Below are positions 1-8,466 of a stretch of 64,000 nucleotides of DNA, piece by piece. The stretch is from the NCBI GenBank assembly GCA_003263775.1, contig JYJJ01000056.1:84747-148746 (forward strand), given 5' to 3'. A program made the position numbers and the translations under genes. Each line of letters starts with the position of its first letter. The first letter of the stretch is position 1. Origin of the DNA: Vibrio maritimus. Lineage in GTDB: Bacteria > Pseudomonadota > Gammaproteobacteria > Enterobacterales > Vibrionaceae. The notes under the pieces were generated by a model. That model was not told where the DNA came from and did not search any database. It saw only the letters and a program-made list of their open reading frames with translations.

Positions 1-1
1 G

Positions 2-517
2 GCTGACGATATCGTGGCTCAGTCCAACCCAGAGCACACTCGTGCTAACGAGGTTATGGAAGGTCGTGAGAAGAAGATGTTTGAAGCGATTGAGCAAATC
101 AAAGCATCAGATGGCAATGTAGAAGGCAAATTCCACGTTGGCGTGCACGGTGAGTTTATCGCAGACGTGGCGATGTCGATGGCTTATGACCTACGCCAGA
201 AGTGGCTGGTGATCATTCCAAACAACGGCATCATCAAAGGCTTGCCAGATGATGCCATGGTGGAAGTGCCTGCGCTGCTTGGCCGCGATAAAGTCTACCC
301 AATCCAAGTGGGTGAAGTGCCACACTTCTACCAAGGCATGTTGCAGCAACAACTGATGTCTGAGAAATGCTTGGTTGATGCTGCAATTGAAGGCTCTTAC
401 GACAAAGCGCTACAAGCCTTTGCACTCAATAAGACCATTCCATCAGCGAAAGTGGCGAAGCTTATTCTTGATGACATGATCGAAGCGAACAAAGAGTACT
501 GGCCGGAACTTAAGTAA
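2..517 (+). CDS. 6-phospho-glucosidase, glycoside hydrolase family 4 (C-terminal part)
   Basis: Reading frame open from the left edge, so the N-terminus with the NAD-binding domain lies outside the window. The visible 171 residues match the C-terminal part of GH4 enzymes of the MalH/AglB type: a PNNG motif followed by a MVEVP segment, then KTIPSA and a terminal LDDMIEANKEYWPEL-type ending. Known members use NAD+ and a divalent metal to cleave 6-phospho-alpha- or beta-glucosides delivered by a PTS. Substrate anomer cannot be decided from this part. The downstream aldo/keto reductase follows closely and may be co-transcribed. Confidence 0.85.
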   Translation, partial: ADDIVAQSNPEHTRANEVMEGREKKMFEAIEQIKASDGNVEGKFHVGVHGEFIADVAMSMAYDLRQKWLVIIPNNGIIKGLPDDAMVEVPALLGRDKVYPIQVGEVPHFYQGMLQQQLMSEKCLVDAAIEGSYDKALQAFALNKTIPSAKVAKLILDDMIEANKEYWPELK

Positions 518-555
518 TTCAATCCCGACCCTTGAATGAGAAAACAAGAGAACGA

Positions 556-1539
556 ATGATGAAAAACAAACAAATCAAAGATCTTAATGCCTCAGCGGTA
601 GGTTTTGGCTGCTGGGCTATCGGCGGGACTTGGAACAACGTCTCTGACAATGAATCCATCAAAGCAATCAAAGCGGCAATCGACAATGGCATCAACTTTT
701 TCGATGTTGCACCGGTTTACGGTAAAGGTCATGCGGAAACGGTACTCGGCCAAGCGCTGAAAACCGAGTCTCGCGAAAACATCATCATCGCGACCAAATG
801 TGGTCTGCCATGGTCTCAAGATGAGCGTAAAAAGACTCGTAAAGATCTGACAAAAGAGAGCATTTTCAAAGAGATTGATGACTCTCTAACGCGCCTACAA
901 ACTGAATACATCGACCTGTACCAAGTGCACTGGCCAGATCCAAACACGCCAATTTCAGAAACGGCAGAGGCACTGGCTGAGCTTAAACGACAAGGCAAAA
1001 TTCGCCACGTCGGTGTATCGAACTACTCGCTTGATATGACGCGTGAAATGATGGCAGGTGTTGAAGTGGCGACCTTCCAAGGTCTCTACAACCTGCTAGA
1101 GCAGAACCCAGAGCATTACCACAACATTCCATTGCAGTACCGTGCGCGTGAAGAAGCGCTGCCATTCTGTAAAGAGCACGACATGAAGTACCTGCCGTAC
1201 TCACCACTAATGCAGGGTCTGCTGACGGGTACGTTAAAGCGCTCTGGTAACTGGGATGAAAACGACGACCGTCGCAATAACCCTAAGCTCAACGGCGACG
1301 CGTTTGAACCTTACTTCAACTGTGTGGAAGAGTTAAAAGCTTTAGCTAAAGAAGCCAACATTCCGCTTTCGCACCTAGCTATCCACTGGCTTGTGGCGCA
1401 AGAAGAAGTAGGGCCTGTGATTGCCGGTGCTCACACGGTAGAGCAAGTACGTGATAACGCGGCGTTCATGCAATCGACATCGAGCACCGAGTTACTGGCA
1501 CGTGCCGAAGCGATTGTGGCGAAGTGGCAGCTTAGCTAA
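556..1539 (+). CDS. Aldo/keto reductase
   Basis: Cytosolic NAD(P)H-dependent oxidoreductase with a TIM barrel. The family tetrad is visible: Asp and Tyr in FFDVAPVYG, Lys in IIATKCGL and His in QVHWPD. The C-terminal HLAIHWLVAQEEVGPVIAGAHT stretch is the usual cofactor-phosphate region. An upstream TTG at 532 is in frame, but I prefer ATG 556 because it follows a purine-rich AAGAGAACG and starts the protein where family members normally start; this gives 327 aa. It begins 38 bases after the GH4 gene, so a sugar-related role is possible but not shown. Confidence 0.85.
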   Translation: MMKNKQIKDLNASAVGFGCWAIGGTWNNVSDNESIKAIKAAIDNGINFFDVAPVYGKGHAETVLGQALKTESRENIIIATKCGLPWSQDERKKTRKDLTKESIFKEIDDSLTRLQTEYIDLYQVHWPDPNTPISETAEALAELKRQGKIRHVGVSNYSLDMTREMMAGVEVATFQGLYNLLEQNPEHYHNIPLQYRAREEALPFCKEHDMKYLPYSPLMQGLLTGTLKRSGNWDENDDRRNNPKLNGDAFEPYFNCVEELKALAKEANIPLSHLAIHWLVAQEEVGPVIAGAHTVEQVRDNAAFMQSTSSTELLARAEAIVAKWQLS

Positions 1540-1569
1540 ACAACCTACAACGTCATTTGGCTTACAAAA

Positions 1570-1600
1570 GGTATTATTGCGTCAATAGACCAATAATACC
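1570..1600. repeat. Perfect 10-bp inverted repeat
   Basis: GGTATTATTG at 1570-1579 and CAATAATACC at 1591-1600 form a perfect AT-rich stem with an 11-base loop. It lies between the converging aldo/keto reductase and carbon-nitrogen hydrolase genes. There is no following T run on either strand, so a terminator role is uncertain. Confidence 0.6.
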
Positions 1601-1604
1601 GACT

Positions 1605-1645
1605 GCCTGAAACTGAGTGTTTTTTTACCACACTGAGTTTCAGGC
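1605..1645. terminator. Hairpin between convergent genes, possible terminator
   Basis: A 15-base arm at 1605-1619 pairs with 1631-1645, with a single G-G mismatch; the loop contains a run of seven T. It sits directly after the AT-rich inverted repeat and separates converging transcripts. The absence of a T tract outside the stem makes classical rho-independent action doubtful. Confidence 0.4.
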
Positions 1646-1669
1646 TCCCTTATTGACCACAGCAAAAGC

Positions 1670-2509
1670 CTACAACCGTGGAAGTTTCAACTCCCCAAGA
1701 GTATTGAGATAAACTGACGGCTCTTGGTATTGCGGAAACGCAATCGGGTTGTCGCGAAAGCTCTTCAGCGGCTGCCCAAGCCCCAAAGTTCCCCTTTCTC
1801 GCACTCGTTTCACTCGACTCACATCGAGTTCGATAGGGATCACCTGCTCTGCTTCTCCTGCTTGATAAAGCACGTCACCTTCTGGCCCTACGACAATAGA
1901 CTGCCCATTCCCTAACGCCCCACAACCATTAATATCCACCATAAAGCACTGATTAGTAATGGCATTAGCCCGTGCAATACAACATTCTATTTCGCGGTCT
2001 ATCGTACCTGTCATCGTAGGGTGAATGATCACTTCAGCTCCCATACAAGCCAGCGCTCGAATGGTTTCTGGGATCCACATGTCATAGCAAATGGAAACAC
2101 CAAACCGACCAACATTCGGAATGTCAAAAGTCACAAACTGATCACCATTTTCGACCTGTTGCTCATAAGGTAGAAACGGATACATTTTGTGGTAACGGGC
2201 CTCAACTTCACCCTCTGGGTTGATCACAAGTAGAGTGTTATTGGTCCCTTTTTCATCTTGGGTATAGTAAGACCCTGAAACGAGCCAAATATTCTGCTCT
2301 TGAGCCAGCTTTCTTAACCTTCGCTCGGTCTCTCCACCAATCGGTTCTGCGTGTTTTAGTGATGCCCCATAAAGAGCAAGTTCACTAAAAACCACCATGT
2401 TTACCCATGGAAATCGTTGACATGTCGCGCGAGTTTTCTGCTCTAGCGTTGCTAAGTTGTCGCCCATAGGAAGGCTTAACTGCAATCCTGCAATGGAAAA
2501 ATGACTCAT
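1670..2509 (-). CDS. Carbon-nitrogen hydrolase (nitrilase superfamily amidase)
   Basis: Cytosolic amidase-type enzyme of 279 aa. The Glu-Lys-Cys triad of the superfamily is visible: Glu in VFSELALYG, Lys in RYHKMYPF and Cys in GVSICYDMWIPE. Its ATG overlaps the TGA of the preceding ABC ATPase gene by two bases, so it is the last gene of the transporter operon. Members act on amides such as omega-amides, 5-aminopentanamide (DavA) or N-carbamoyl compounds. With gabT and gabD homologues near by, an omega-amino-acid amide is an attractive substrate, but this is inference from context. Confidence 0.85.
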   Translation of the reverse strand: MSHFSIAGLQLSLPMGDNLATLEQKTRATCQRFPWVNMVVFSELALYGASLKHAEPIGGETERRLRKLAQEQNIWLVSGSYYTQDEKGTNNTLLVINPEGEVEARYHKMYPFLPYEQQVENGDQFVTFDIPNVGRFGVSICYDMWIPETIRALACMGAEVIIHPTMTGTIDREIECCIARANAITNQCFMVDINGCGALGNGQSIVVGPEGDVLYQAGEAEQVIPIELDVSRVKRVRERGTLGLGQPLKSFRDNPIAFPQYQEPSVYLNTLGELKLPRL

Positions 2510-3499
2510 ACTGTGACCTTCTCTTGTGGGCTAGTAGTGAAATGATGGTGTTCATTCAACAAAGGGTAAAAACACGCACTATCGTGAACTCCCCCCTGCT
2601 CCAAGCGAGGAAACGCTTGCTGGCATTTATCACCTAATTTTTGGCATCGACTTTGGAAAGCACAGCCATGCGGGCGATTCAGAGCACTCGGCACTTCTCC
2701 TGATAGTGCTTGCAATCGGTCACGTTGCCGAGGGTCTAATGATGGAATGGAATTGAGCAAAGCTTGTGTATAAGGATGTTGTGTTTGATGAAACACATCA
2801 CCGACTGGTCCCGCTTCGACAATCTCTCCCAAGTACATCACCAATACGCGGTCTGCAATTCGCTCGACTAACCCCAAGTCGTGAGTGATGAATAAATAGC
2901 TTAAGCCTCGCTCCTGCTTGAGCTGATTGAGCAAGTTAACGATGGTCGCCTGAACAGAGACATCCAATGCCGCCGTTGCTCATCCAGAATAATCAATTTG
3001 GGATCTAGCATTAAAGCACGCGCGATTCCTATCCTTTGGCGTTGCCCACCGGACAGCTCATGAGGCATACGCGCCAACATATTCTCATTTAGTCCCACTG
3101 TAATGAGCATTTCGAGCACTTTATCCAACCGCTCAAGCTTGGTTAGTTTGGTGTGAGTAAGCAGAGGCTCTTCTAACAATGCCTGGACTGACAACCGAGG
3201 GTTAAGTGTCGAGTAAGGGTTTTGAAACACGATGCTGTATTCTTTTCGAAGCTGTTTAAGCTGCCTCCCTTTAAGAGCGCTGATATCTTGCCCACAAAAG
3301 TGGATACTGCCGGAATCAGCATCGAGAAGCTTTAATATGGTCATGGCTATTGAGCTTTTGCCGCACCCAGACTCCCCACCAGAGCTACGCACTCCCCCGG
3401 TTGAATATCAAAATTGATGTGCTGAAAGGCTTGCAGTGTTTGCTGTCCAACAGAGTAGGACTTAGCGAGGTCAGTGACCTTCAATAATGGTTGTACCAT
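2506..3499 (-). CDS. Dipeptide-type ABC transporter ATPase (DppF/OppF-like), two frameshifts
   Basis: Second ATPase of the importer, about 331 aa once repaired. Walker A (GESGCGKSS), the LSGGQRQRIGIARAL signature and Walker B (LIILDE) are all present, followed by the C-terminal oligopeptide-binding-ATPase extension with the HPYTQALLNSIP and cysteine-containing CAFQSRC segments. Two one-base deletions break the frame: one near 3373-3376 in a C run just before Walker A, and one near 2979 just after Walker B, where DEPTAALDVS should be read. The true start is ATG at 3499, preceded by AAGGA. Both breaks look like sequencing under-calls. Confidence 0.8.
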
Positions 3500-3519
3500 G
3501 ATGATTCCTTCTCAGTTAA

Positions 3520-4503
3520 TCAAGCAATTTGCTTCTGCTGTTTAGGCGGTTGATGATGAAAACAAAGGATCTGATGTGCGTTATATTGCTTGGCTTGCGG
3601 TGCTGCACTGAGACACATCTCTGTCGCCGCATGACAGCGAGAGGCAAAAGCACAACCTGTGGGCTTAACTCTCATATCAGGCACGGAACCTGGAATTGCG
3701 TACAGTTCATGAGTCAAGCCAATCGCAGGTACGGAATTCAGTAGCCCTTGGGTATACGGGTGCATGGGATGATTGAAAAGTGATTCGATGGGCCCTTGCT
3801 CCACAATGGTGCCAGCGTACATCACCGCCACACGGTCGCATAGCGATGCCACTACAGAGAGATCATGAGTAATAAACAAAATGCTGATGTTCTGTTTCTC
3901 AGCCAGTTCGCGCAACAGCAAAATGATTTGTGCTTGAATGGTGACATCAAGAGCGGTTGTTGGCTCATCGGCAATAAGAACTTTAGGCTCACAACTCAAC
4001 GCGATTGCAATCATGATTCGTTGCAATTGACCACCAGAGAACTGATGCGGATATTTCTTTACCGCTTGTTCTGGCTCTGGAAGGTGAACCATATCCAGTA
4101 GTCGGATTAATTCAACCTTGGCTTGTTTGCGATTGATTTTACGATGCGCAAGAATTATGTCAGCCATTTGCTGTTCGATGGTGAAATAAGGGTTTAGCGC
4201 CGTCATCGGATTTTGGAAGATCATCGCAATATCATCACCACGAATGGTCGCCCACTCTTGTGCTGACAGCGACTCTAGAGGTTGTCCCTCTAAGCAAATA
4301 GAACCATGAACAATGGCGTTATCGGGGAGCAGCCCAAGGCAAGCCGTTGAGGTTAGAGATTTCCCGCACCCTGACTCACCAACTAGGCCTAGGACTTCAC
4401 CGCGCTTGAGTTCAAAGCTGCATCCATTAACAGCATGGATGGTCGAAGAGAAGTTCTCAAATTGAATACTCAGGTTACGTACGGACAATAGAGAATCACT
4501 CAT
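3520..4503 (-). CDS. Dipeptide-type ABC transporter ATPase (DppD/OppD-like)
   Basis: First ATPase of the importer, 327 aa from ATG 4503, which follows GGGAGA; an upstream in-frame ATG at 4554 lies inside the permease gene and is less likely. Walker A GESGCGKS, signature FSGGQLQRIMIAIAL, Walker B VLIADEP and the switch His in FITHDLS are intact. The C-terminal segment with HPYTQGLLNSVP and a CAFASRC motif is typical of peptide and nickel transport ATPases. It begins one base after the permease stop codon and partners with the ATPase at 2506-3499. Confidence 0.9.
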   Translation of the reverse strand: MSDSLLSVRNLSIQFENFSSTIHAVNGCSFELKRGEVLGLVGESGCGKSLTSTACLGLLPDNAIVHGSICLEGQPLESLSAQEWATIRGDDIAMIFQNPMTALNPYFTIEQQMADIILAHRKINRKQAKVELIRLLDMVHLPEPEQAVKKYPHQFSGGQLQRIMIAIALSCEPKVLIADEPTTALDVTIQAQIILLLRELAEKQNISILFITHDLSVVASLCDRVAVMYAGTIVEQGPIESLFNHPMHPYTQGLLNSVPAIGLTHELYAIPGSVPDMRVKPTGCAFASRCHAATEMCLSAAPQAKQYNAHQILCFHHQPPKQQKQIA

Positions 4504-4504
4504 G

Positions 4505-5431
4505 CTAGTCTCTCCCTTTGAATTTTGGATCAAGTGCATCGCGTAAGCCATCACCCAATAAGTTAGCGGCTAGGACAGTAATAAAAATCGCGCAGCCAGG
4601 AAATACGGCGGTCCACCAGTATTCAAGGAACAATGACTGTGCATTACCTATCATTAAACCCCACTCGATAGTTGGCGGGACTGCACCTAAACCGAGAAAG
4701 CTTAGTGCTGCCGCCCAGAGGATCACGTATCCAAAATCCATAGAAACTTGAATCAAAAGTGGTGTCATGGCATTAGGAAGAAGGTGCTTAAACATAATGG
4801 TCAAATGACTCACACCTGCCGCTTGAGCAGACAACACATATTGTTCGCTCCGCACACTAATGACTGCGGCACGCAATATTCTTGAGTACCAAGGGAACCA
4901 AGACAGGGCGATGGCAAACATCACATTCAACAATCCTGGGCCAAGTATTGCTATCATGCAGATAGGTAGCAGCATCGGAGGGAAAGCGAGAAACACGTCG
5001 GAGATTCGCATTAAACAACCATCCACTTTGCCACCGACATAGCCTGCAACCAAACCAATTGGCAGTCCGATTAGCAGCGCCAAGATCACCGTAATAATCC
5101 CGACCGATAGTGATGTTCTAGCGCCATAGAGAATTTGAGAGAAGATGTCTCTACCCAAATTATCAGTACCAAACCAATGAAGCGCATTAGGCGATTGTAG
5201 CTTGTGGGCAAAATTCATTTTTGCCGGATCATAAGGAGCTAGCCAAGGCGCAAAAATCGCCATCACAATCAAAGAAATAAAAATGAACGCGCCGATATAA
5301 AGTAGCGGATTGTTCTTAGCGTTATACCAGAGTTTACGAACACGAGTTTGCCATACGTGTACGTGTTCCATGGCAGGCACTGAATCAGTAGTCAATTCTA
5401 TACTCGCTGCCTGTGTGGGTGGTTTATTCAT
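4505..5431 (-). CDS. Dipeptide-type ABC transporter permease (DppC-like)
   Basis: Inner-membrane permease of 308 aa with an N-terminal OppC-type segment (NNPLLYIGAFIFISLIVMAI is the first membrane helix), about six helices in total, and the cytoplasmic EAA-type loop around QAAGVSHLTIMFKHLLPNA that docks on the ATPases. A GGAGGCGTAAT ribosome site precedes ATG 5431. It follows the DppB-like gene after one base and precedes the DppD-like gene after one base, a tightly coupled operon. Confidence 0.9.
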   Translation of the reverse strand: MNKPPTQAASIELTTDSVPAMEHVHVWQTRVRKLWYNAKNNPLLYIGAFIFISLIVMAIFAPWLAPYDPAKMNFAHKLQSPNALHWFGTDNLGRDIFSQILYGARTSLSVGIITVILALLIGLPIGLVAGYVGGKVDGCLMRISDVFLAFPPMLLPICMIAILGPGLLNVMFAIALSWFPWYSRILRAAVISVRSEQYVLSAQAAGVSHLTIMFKHLLPNAMTPLLIQVSMDFGYVILWAAALSFLGLGAVPPTIEWGLMIGNAQSLFLEYWWTAVFPGCAIFITVLAANLLGDGLRDALDPKFKGRD

Positions 5432-5432
5432 A

Positions 5433-6452
5433 TTACGCCTCCGGAGACAGTCTTGGGTCGACGGTGAAGTACAGTAGGTCGATGACGAAATTCACTAACA
5501 AATAGCTCGAAGACAGAATTAGTGTGACACCCATTACGGCAGGAAAGTCATTGGTAATGACCGATTCCACGACATAACGACCTATACCTGGCCAATCAAA
5601 AATCGACTCAACTATCACACTGTTACCCAGCATAAAACCGTAAGTTAGACCAATAACCGTAAGCAGCGGTACGAGCGTCGCTTTCAGTGCATAAAAGAAG
5701 TAAATCTTGGAGTGACTCAACCCAAAGGCATGACCTGTGCGAATGTAATCCTGGTTTAGGACCTCCACCATCAAATTGCGTGTGGTTCGGACAAAAATAG
5801 CAAAGGTGGCAAGGCTAAGCGTGAGTACCGGTAGGGTTAGATGCTGCACTGCGCTTTTAAAGGCCGTCCAATCACCGGCCAATAAAGTATCCACAGTAAA
5901 CAGCCCTGTGATGGTGGTAAACTGCGCATCAATCAGTATATGAGAATCGATTCTTCCTTGAAGAGGGAACCAGTTCAAAACGCCATAGAACAGCATTTGT
6001 AACAAGATGGCGAGAAAAAATGATGGAATCGCGATACCGACAATAGACACGCCGCGCGCCATTTGATCGACCGGCGTTTTATTTCGAATCGCCGCCCAAA
6101 CCCCAAGTGGGATACCAGTACATAACGAGATACCAATGGCGATGGTGACTAACTCGATGGTCGCCATCATATGCTTAATAATTTCGGATTTAACTTCTTG
6201 ACCGGTGCGTAAGCTCTTTCCAAAATCACCTGTCGCGGCTTGAGAAAGGTAAGACACAAATTGATGCCATAATGGTTTATCCAATCCCAACTCTTGCTTG
6301 GCGATAGCGATTTGTTCCACTGTTGGTTTGGCTCCGAGCATCATTTCAACAGGAGATGAAGGCAGCACTCTGGTTAAAAAAAAGGTAATGACCAAAATGC
6401 CGATCATAATGCCTACTAGCGTTAGCGATCGCCTAAAAATGTAATTTCTCAT
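5433..6452 (-). CDS. Dipeptide-type ABC transporter permease (DppB-like)
   Basis: Inner-membrane permease of 339 aa. It opens with the RRSLTLVGIMIGILVITFFL helix typical of DppB/OppB and the LGLDKPLWHQFVSYLSQAATGDFGKS periplasmic segment, and ends in the usual VDLLYFTVDPRLSP. The EAA-like loop GLSHSKIYFFYALKATLVPLLT is visible. It pairs with the downstream DppC-like permease. A small hairpin in the gap upstream may lower its expression relative to the binding protein. Confidence 0.9.
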   Translation of the reverse strand: MRNYIFRRSLTLVGIMIGILVITFFLTRVLPSSPVEMMLGAKPTVEQIAIAKQELGLDKPLWHQFVSYLSQAATGDFGKSLRTGQEVKSEIIKHMMATIELVTIAIGISLCTGIPLGVWAAIRNKTPVDQMARGVSIVGIAIPSFFLAILLQMLFYGVLNWFPLQGRIDSHILIDAQFTTITGLFTVDTLLAGDWTAFKSAVQHLTLPVLTLSLATFAIFVRTTRNLMVEVLNQDYIRTGHAFGLSHSKIYFFYALKATLVPLLTVIGLTYGFMLGNSVIVESIFDWPGIGRYVVESVITNDFPAVMGVTLILSSSYLLVNFVIDLLYFTVDPRLSPEA

Positions 6453-6489
6453 AACTACTTACCACTGTGTCTTCAATGACGTTGAAAAG

Positions 6490-6509
6490 AAGCACCGCTA
6501 TCGGTGCCT
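6490..6509 (-). terminator. Small intra-operon hairpin
   Basis: GCACCG at 6492-6497 and CGGTGC at 6502-6507 form a short stem; on the minus strand it is followed by a T-rich CTTCTTTT. It lies between the binding-protein gene and the first permease gene, where partial termination is common in ABC operons. Confidence 0.4.
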
Positions 6510-6532
6510 CTTTCTGAGCTCCTGCTCGCTGA

Positions 6533-8068
6533 TTATTTTGAGAGTTGGTAGAAGAATGTGGCCGCGTAAGCTGGGTTTGGCGTGACACCTTCAATCTCTT
6601 TGTGGTGGATAATGCGCCCCTTCAAATCGGCATAGAAGATAGCTACCGCATCATCAATAAGCATTTTCTGAGCCTGTTGATAATAGTTGGAAGCCTGAGC
6701 TTTGTCGGTTGGCTCTGCCGCCACACCCTTATCCACCAAGGAGTCGTAATTGACGTTAGAATAGTGAGATAAGTTGAACGATGGGGTTTCTTCAGTTTTA
6801 AACAGACCGATCAACCAATCAGATGGTGTCGCGTACGTTGGCCACCACGTCATAGACTGTAGGTTCGGCGCTGTTTTTAAGTTCTTTGCATCATTCCAAA
6901 TCTTGCCCCATGGTCCCGGCTTGAGGTTCAGTGTTACACCGATCTGACGCAGGTTCTCTTGATACATCAGGAGGGCATTTTTATAGGCTTCTGAAGAGTT
7001 AATGTAGGCAGCATCCAGAACCCAGTCTTTTTTCGGAATGCCTGATTGTTCAAGCAACGATTTGGCTTGCTTAAGGTCGAACGCAGGGTTTTCTTGACCT
7101 TCCATCGCTCCCCACATAGTACCGGGGACAATACCGTTCGGAATGGTTGCCCCGCCCGCATAGATATAATCCACGACGGATTGGTAGTCCCAAGCATGAA
7201 GCAGTGCTTTACGAAACTCTAAATTATCTGTCGGGTATTTTTGGGTATTGATTAAGAACTGCGAGTTCTTCCATGATGGAGTATCAATCACTTTGACATC
7301 AGGATGCTTTGCAAGTGACTCCACAAGATCGGCGGATGGCAAGCTGATAAAATCGGCATCTCCTGCTTTAATCATCTGCACTTGCGTCGCTGGATTTGAG
7401 ACATATTTCAGCACCACGCGATCAAGCTGATCGTCTTGCCAACCTCCCCAATACTGCTCATTTTGCTCTAAAATGACTTGCTGCCCCTTCTCCCATTGGG
7501 TGACTTGATACGGCCCCGTTCCTGCAGCATTGCCCTGATTAAACCAGTCAGTTCCTTTATTGGCAGCCGCTGGTGAATAGATATAGGCACCGTATTGTGA
7601 TGAGGCAATAAGATCGATAGGCGATGGCTTCTCCGTTTTGATGACGAGCGTAGTCGCGTCAGGTGTCGTAATTTCCATCTTAGGCCAAATATAGTAGGCC
7701 CCTTTTTTCATAGCGACGGTGCGCTCTATAGAAAATTTGGCAGCTTCGGAGTCAAATGCCGTGCCGTCGTGAAACTGCACACCTTCTCTTAGCTGGAACG
7801 TCCACGTTAAGCCGTCATCACTCACACTCCAGCTCTTTGCTAGTGCTGGACTGAAGGTCTCTTTTGAGCCAGGAGGGTTATACCAGACCAATGGTTCGTA
7901 GACATTACTAAGCATGATGACTTCGGTAGAAAAGGCAACCGCAGGATCCCAATCTTTTATATCGGTATATGTGGCAAATGTCGCTGTGTTGAGCGCAGAG
8001 GCATGTGTATAACCAGTCGCGAGCGTCAGTAGCGCAATAGCAGTCAATTTATGTTTGCGTAATAACAT
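6533..8068 (-). CDS. ABC transporter substrate-binding protein, peptide/opine/nickel family 5
   Basis: Periplasmic binding protein of 511 aa with a signal peptide (basic LLRKHKL, hydrophobic stretch, then cleavage probably after THASA). It has the family pattern VYEPLVWYNPPG, LAKSWSVSDDGLTWTF, LREGVQFHDGT and GTGPYQVTQWEKGQQV. ATG 8068 follows AAGGAAG. It is the first gene of the importer operon. Ligand cannot be read from sequence; the linked gabT, gabD and amidase suggest an omega-amino-acid derivative rather than a generic dipeptide (inference). Confidence 0.88.
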   Translation of the reverse strand: MLLRKHKLTAIALLTLATGYTHASALNTATFATYTDIKDWDPAVAFSTEVIMLSNVYEPLVWYNPPGSKETFSPALAKSWSVSDDGLTWTFQLREGVQFHDGTAFDSEAAKFSIERTVAMKKGAYYIWPKMEITTPDATTLVIKTEKPSPIDLIASSQYGAYIYSPAAANKGTDWFNQGNAAGTGPYQVTQWEKGQQVILEQNEQYWGGWQDDQLDRVVLKYVSNPATQVQMIKAGDADFISLPSADLVESLAKHPDVKVIDTPSWKNSQFLINTQKYPTDNLEFRKALLHAWDYQSVVDYIYAGGATIPNGIVPGTMWGAMEGQENPAFDLKQAKSLLEQSGIPKKDWVLDAAYINSSEAYKNALLMYQENLRQIGVTLNLKPGPWGKIWNDAKNLKTAPNLQSMTWWPTYATPSDWLIGLFKTEETPSFNLSHYSNVNYDSLVDKGVAAEPTDKAQASNYYQQAQKMLIDDAVAIFYADLKGRIIHHKEIEGVTPNPAYAATFFYQLSK

Positions 8069-8466
8069 AATGCTTCCTTGTAATTATTTGACCAGAGTAA
8101 GGCCTTGTTTGTTTACTTCCTGTTCAAGACATTTAAAAAATAGCGCTCAGGGTAACTATCGAGTAGTACCAGTTGAGGTTATCGTTGGATCCAGATTTGT
8201 TAACAACCATGAAGAACGGATTTATTTCTATCGACCAGTATTCAACTGGCAAGTAACTTACATTCCCCTCCTACTGGAATAGTCATTTACATCGAAAAAT
8301 AGAAAAGTATCAGCCTATATACTTAGTCAAATGAAATGTTTAGCGATATATATCGAACGGTAGAAAGTAAAACCAATTCCCTTGCTAGAGCGGCCTCTTA
8401 CTTTCGTGAATAAAAGAAAATTAAAAATTAACAAACTTGTGACATTTATCTCAACCACATTTCGAC
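8069..8466. other. Intergenic control region of the importer operon
   Basis: About 400 bases between the MocR-type regulator and the binding-protein gene with no credible reading frame. It is AT-rich and holds at least one operator-like site (8164-8194), plus a looser ACCAGT / ACTGG inverted pair at 8234-8249. The importer promoter must lie here on the minus strand. Confidence 0.6.
8164..8194. promoter_or_regulatory. Candidate MocR-type operator upstream of the importer operon
   Basis: TAGTACCAGTT at 8164-8174 is an exact 11-base match to the site at 13236-13246 upstream of gabD. A degenerate second copy, GATCCAG, starts at 8188, 22 bases after GTACCAG at 8166. The gabD site has the same layout with 23-base spacing. 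This links the transporter and the gab genes to one regulator (inference). Confidence 0.5.
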
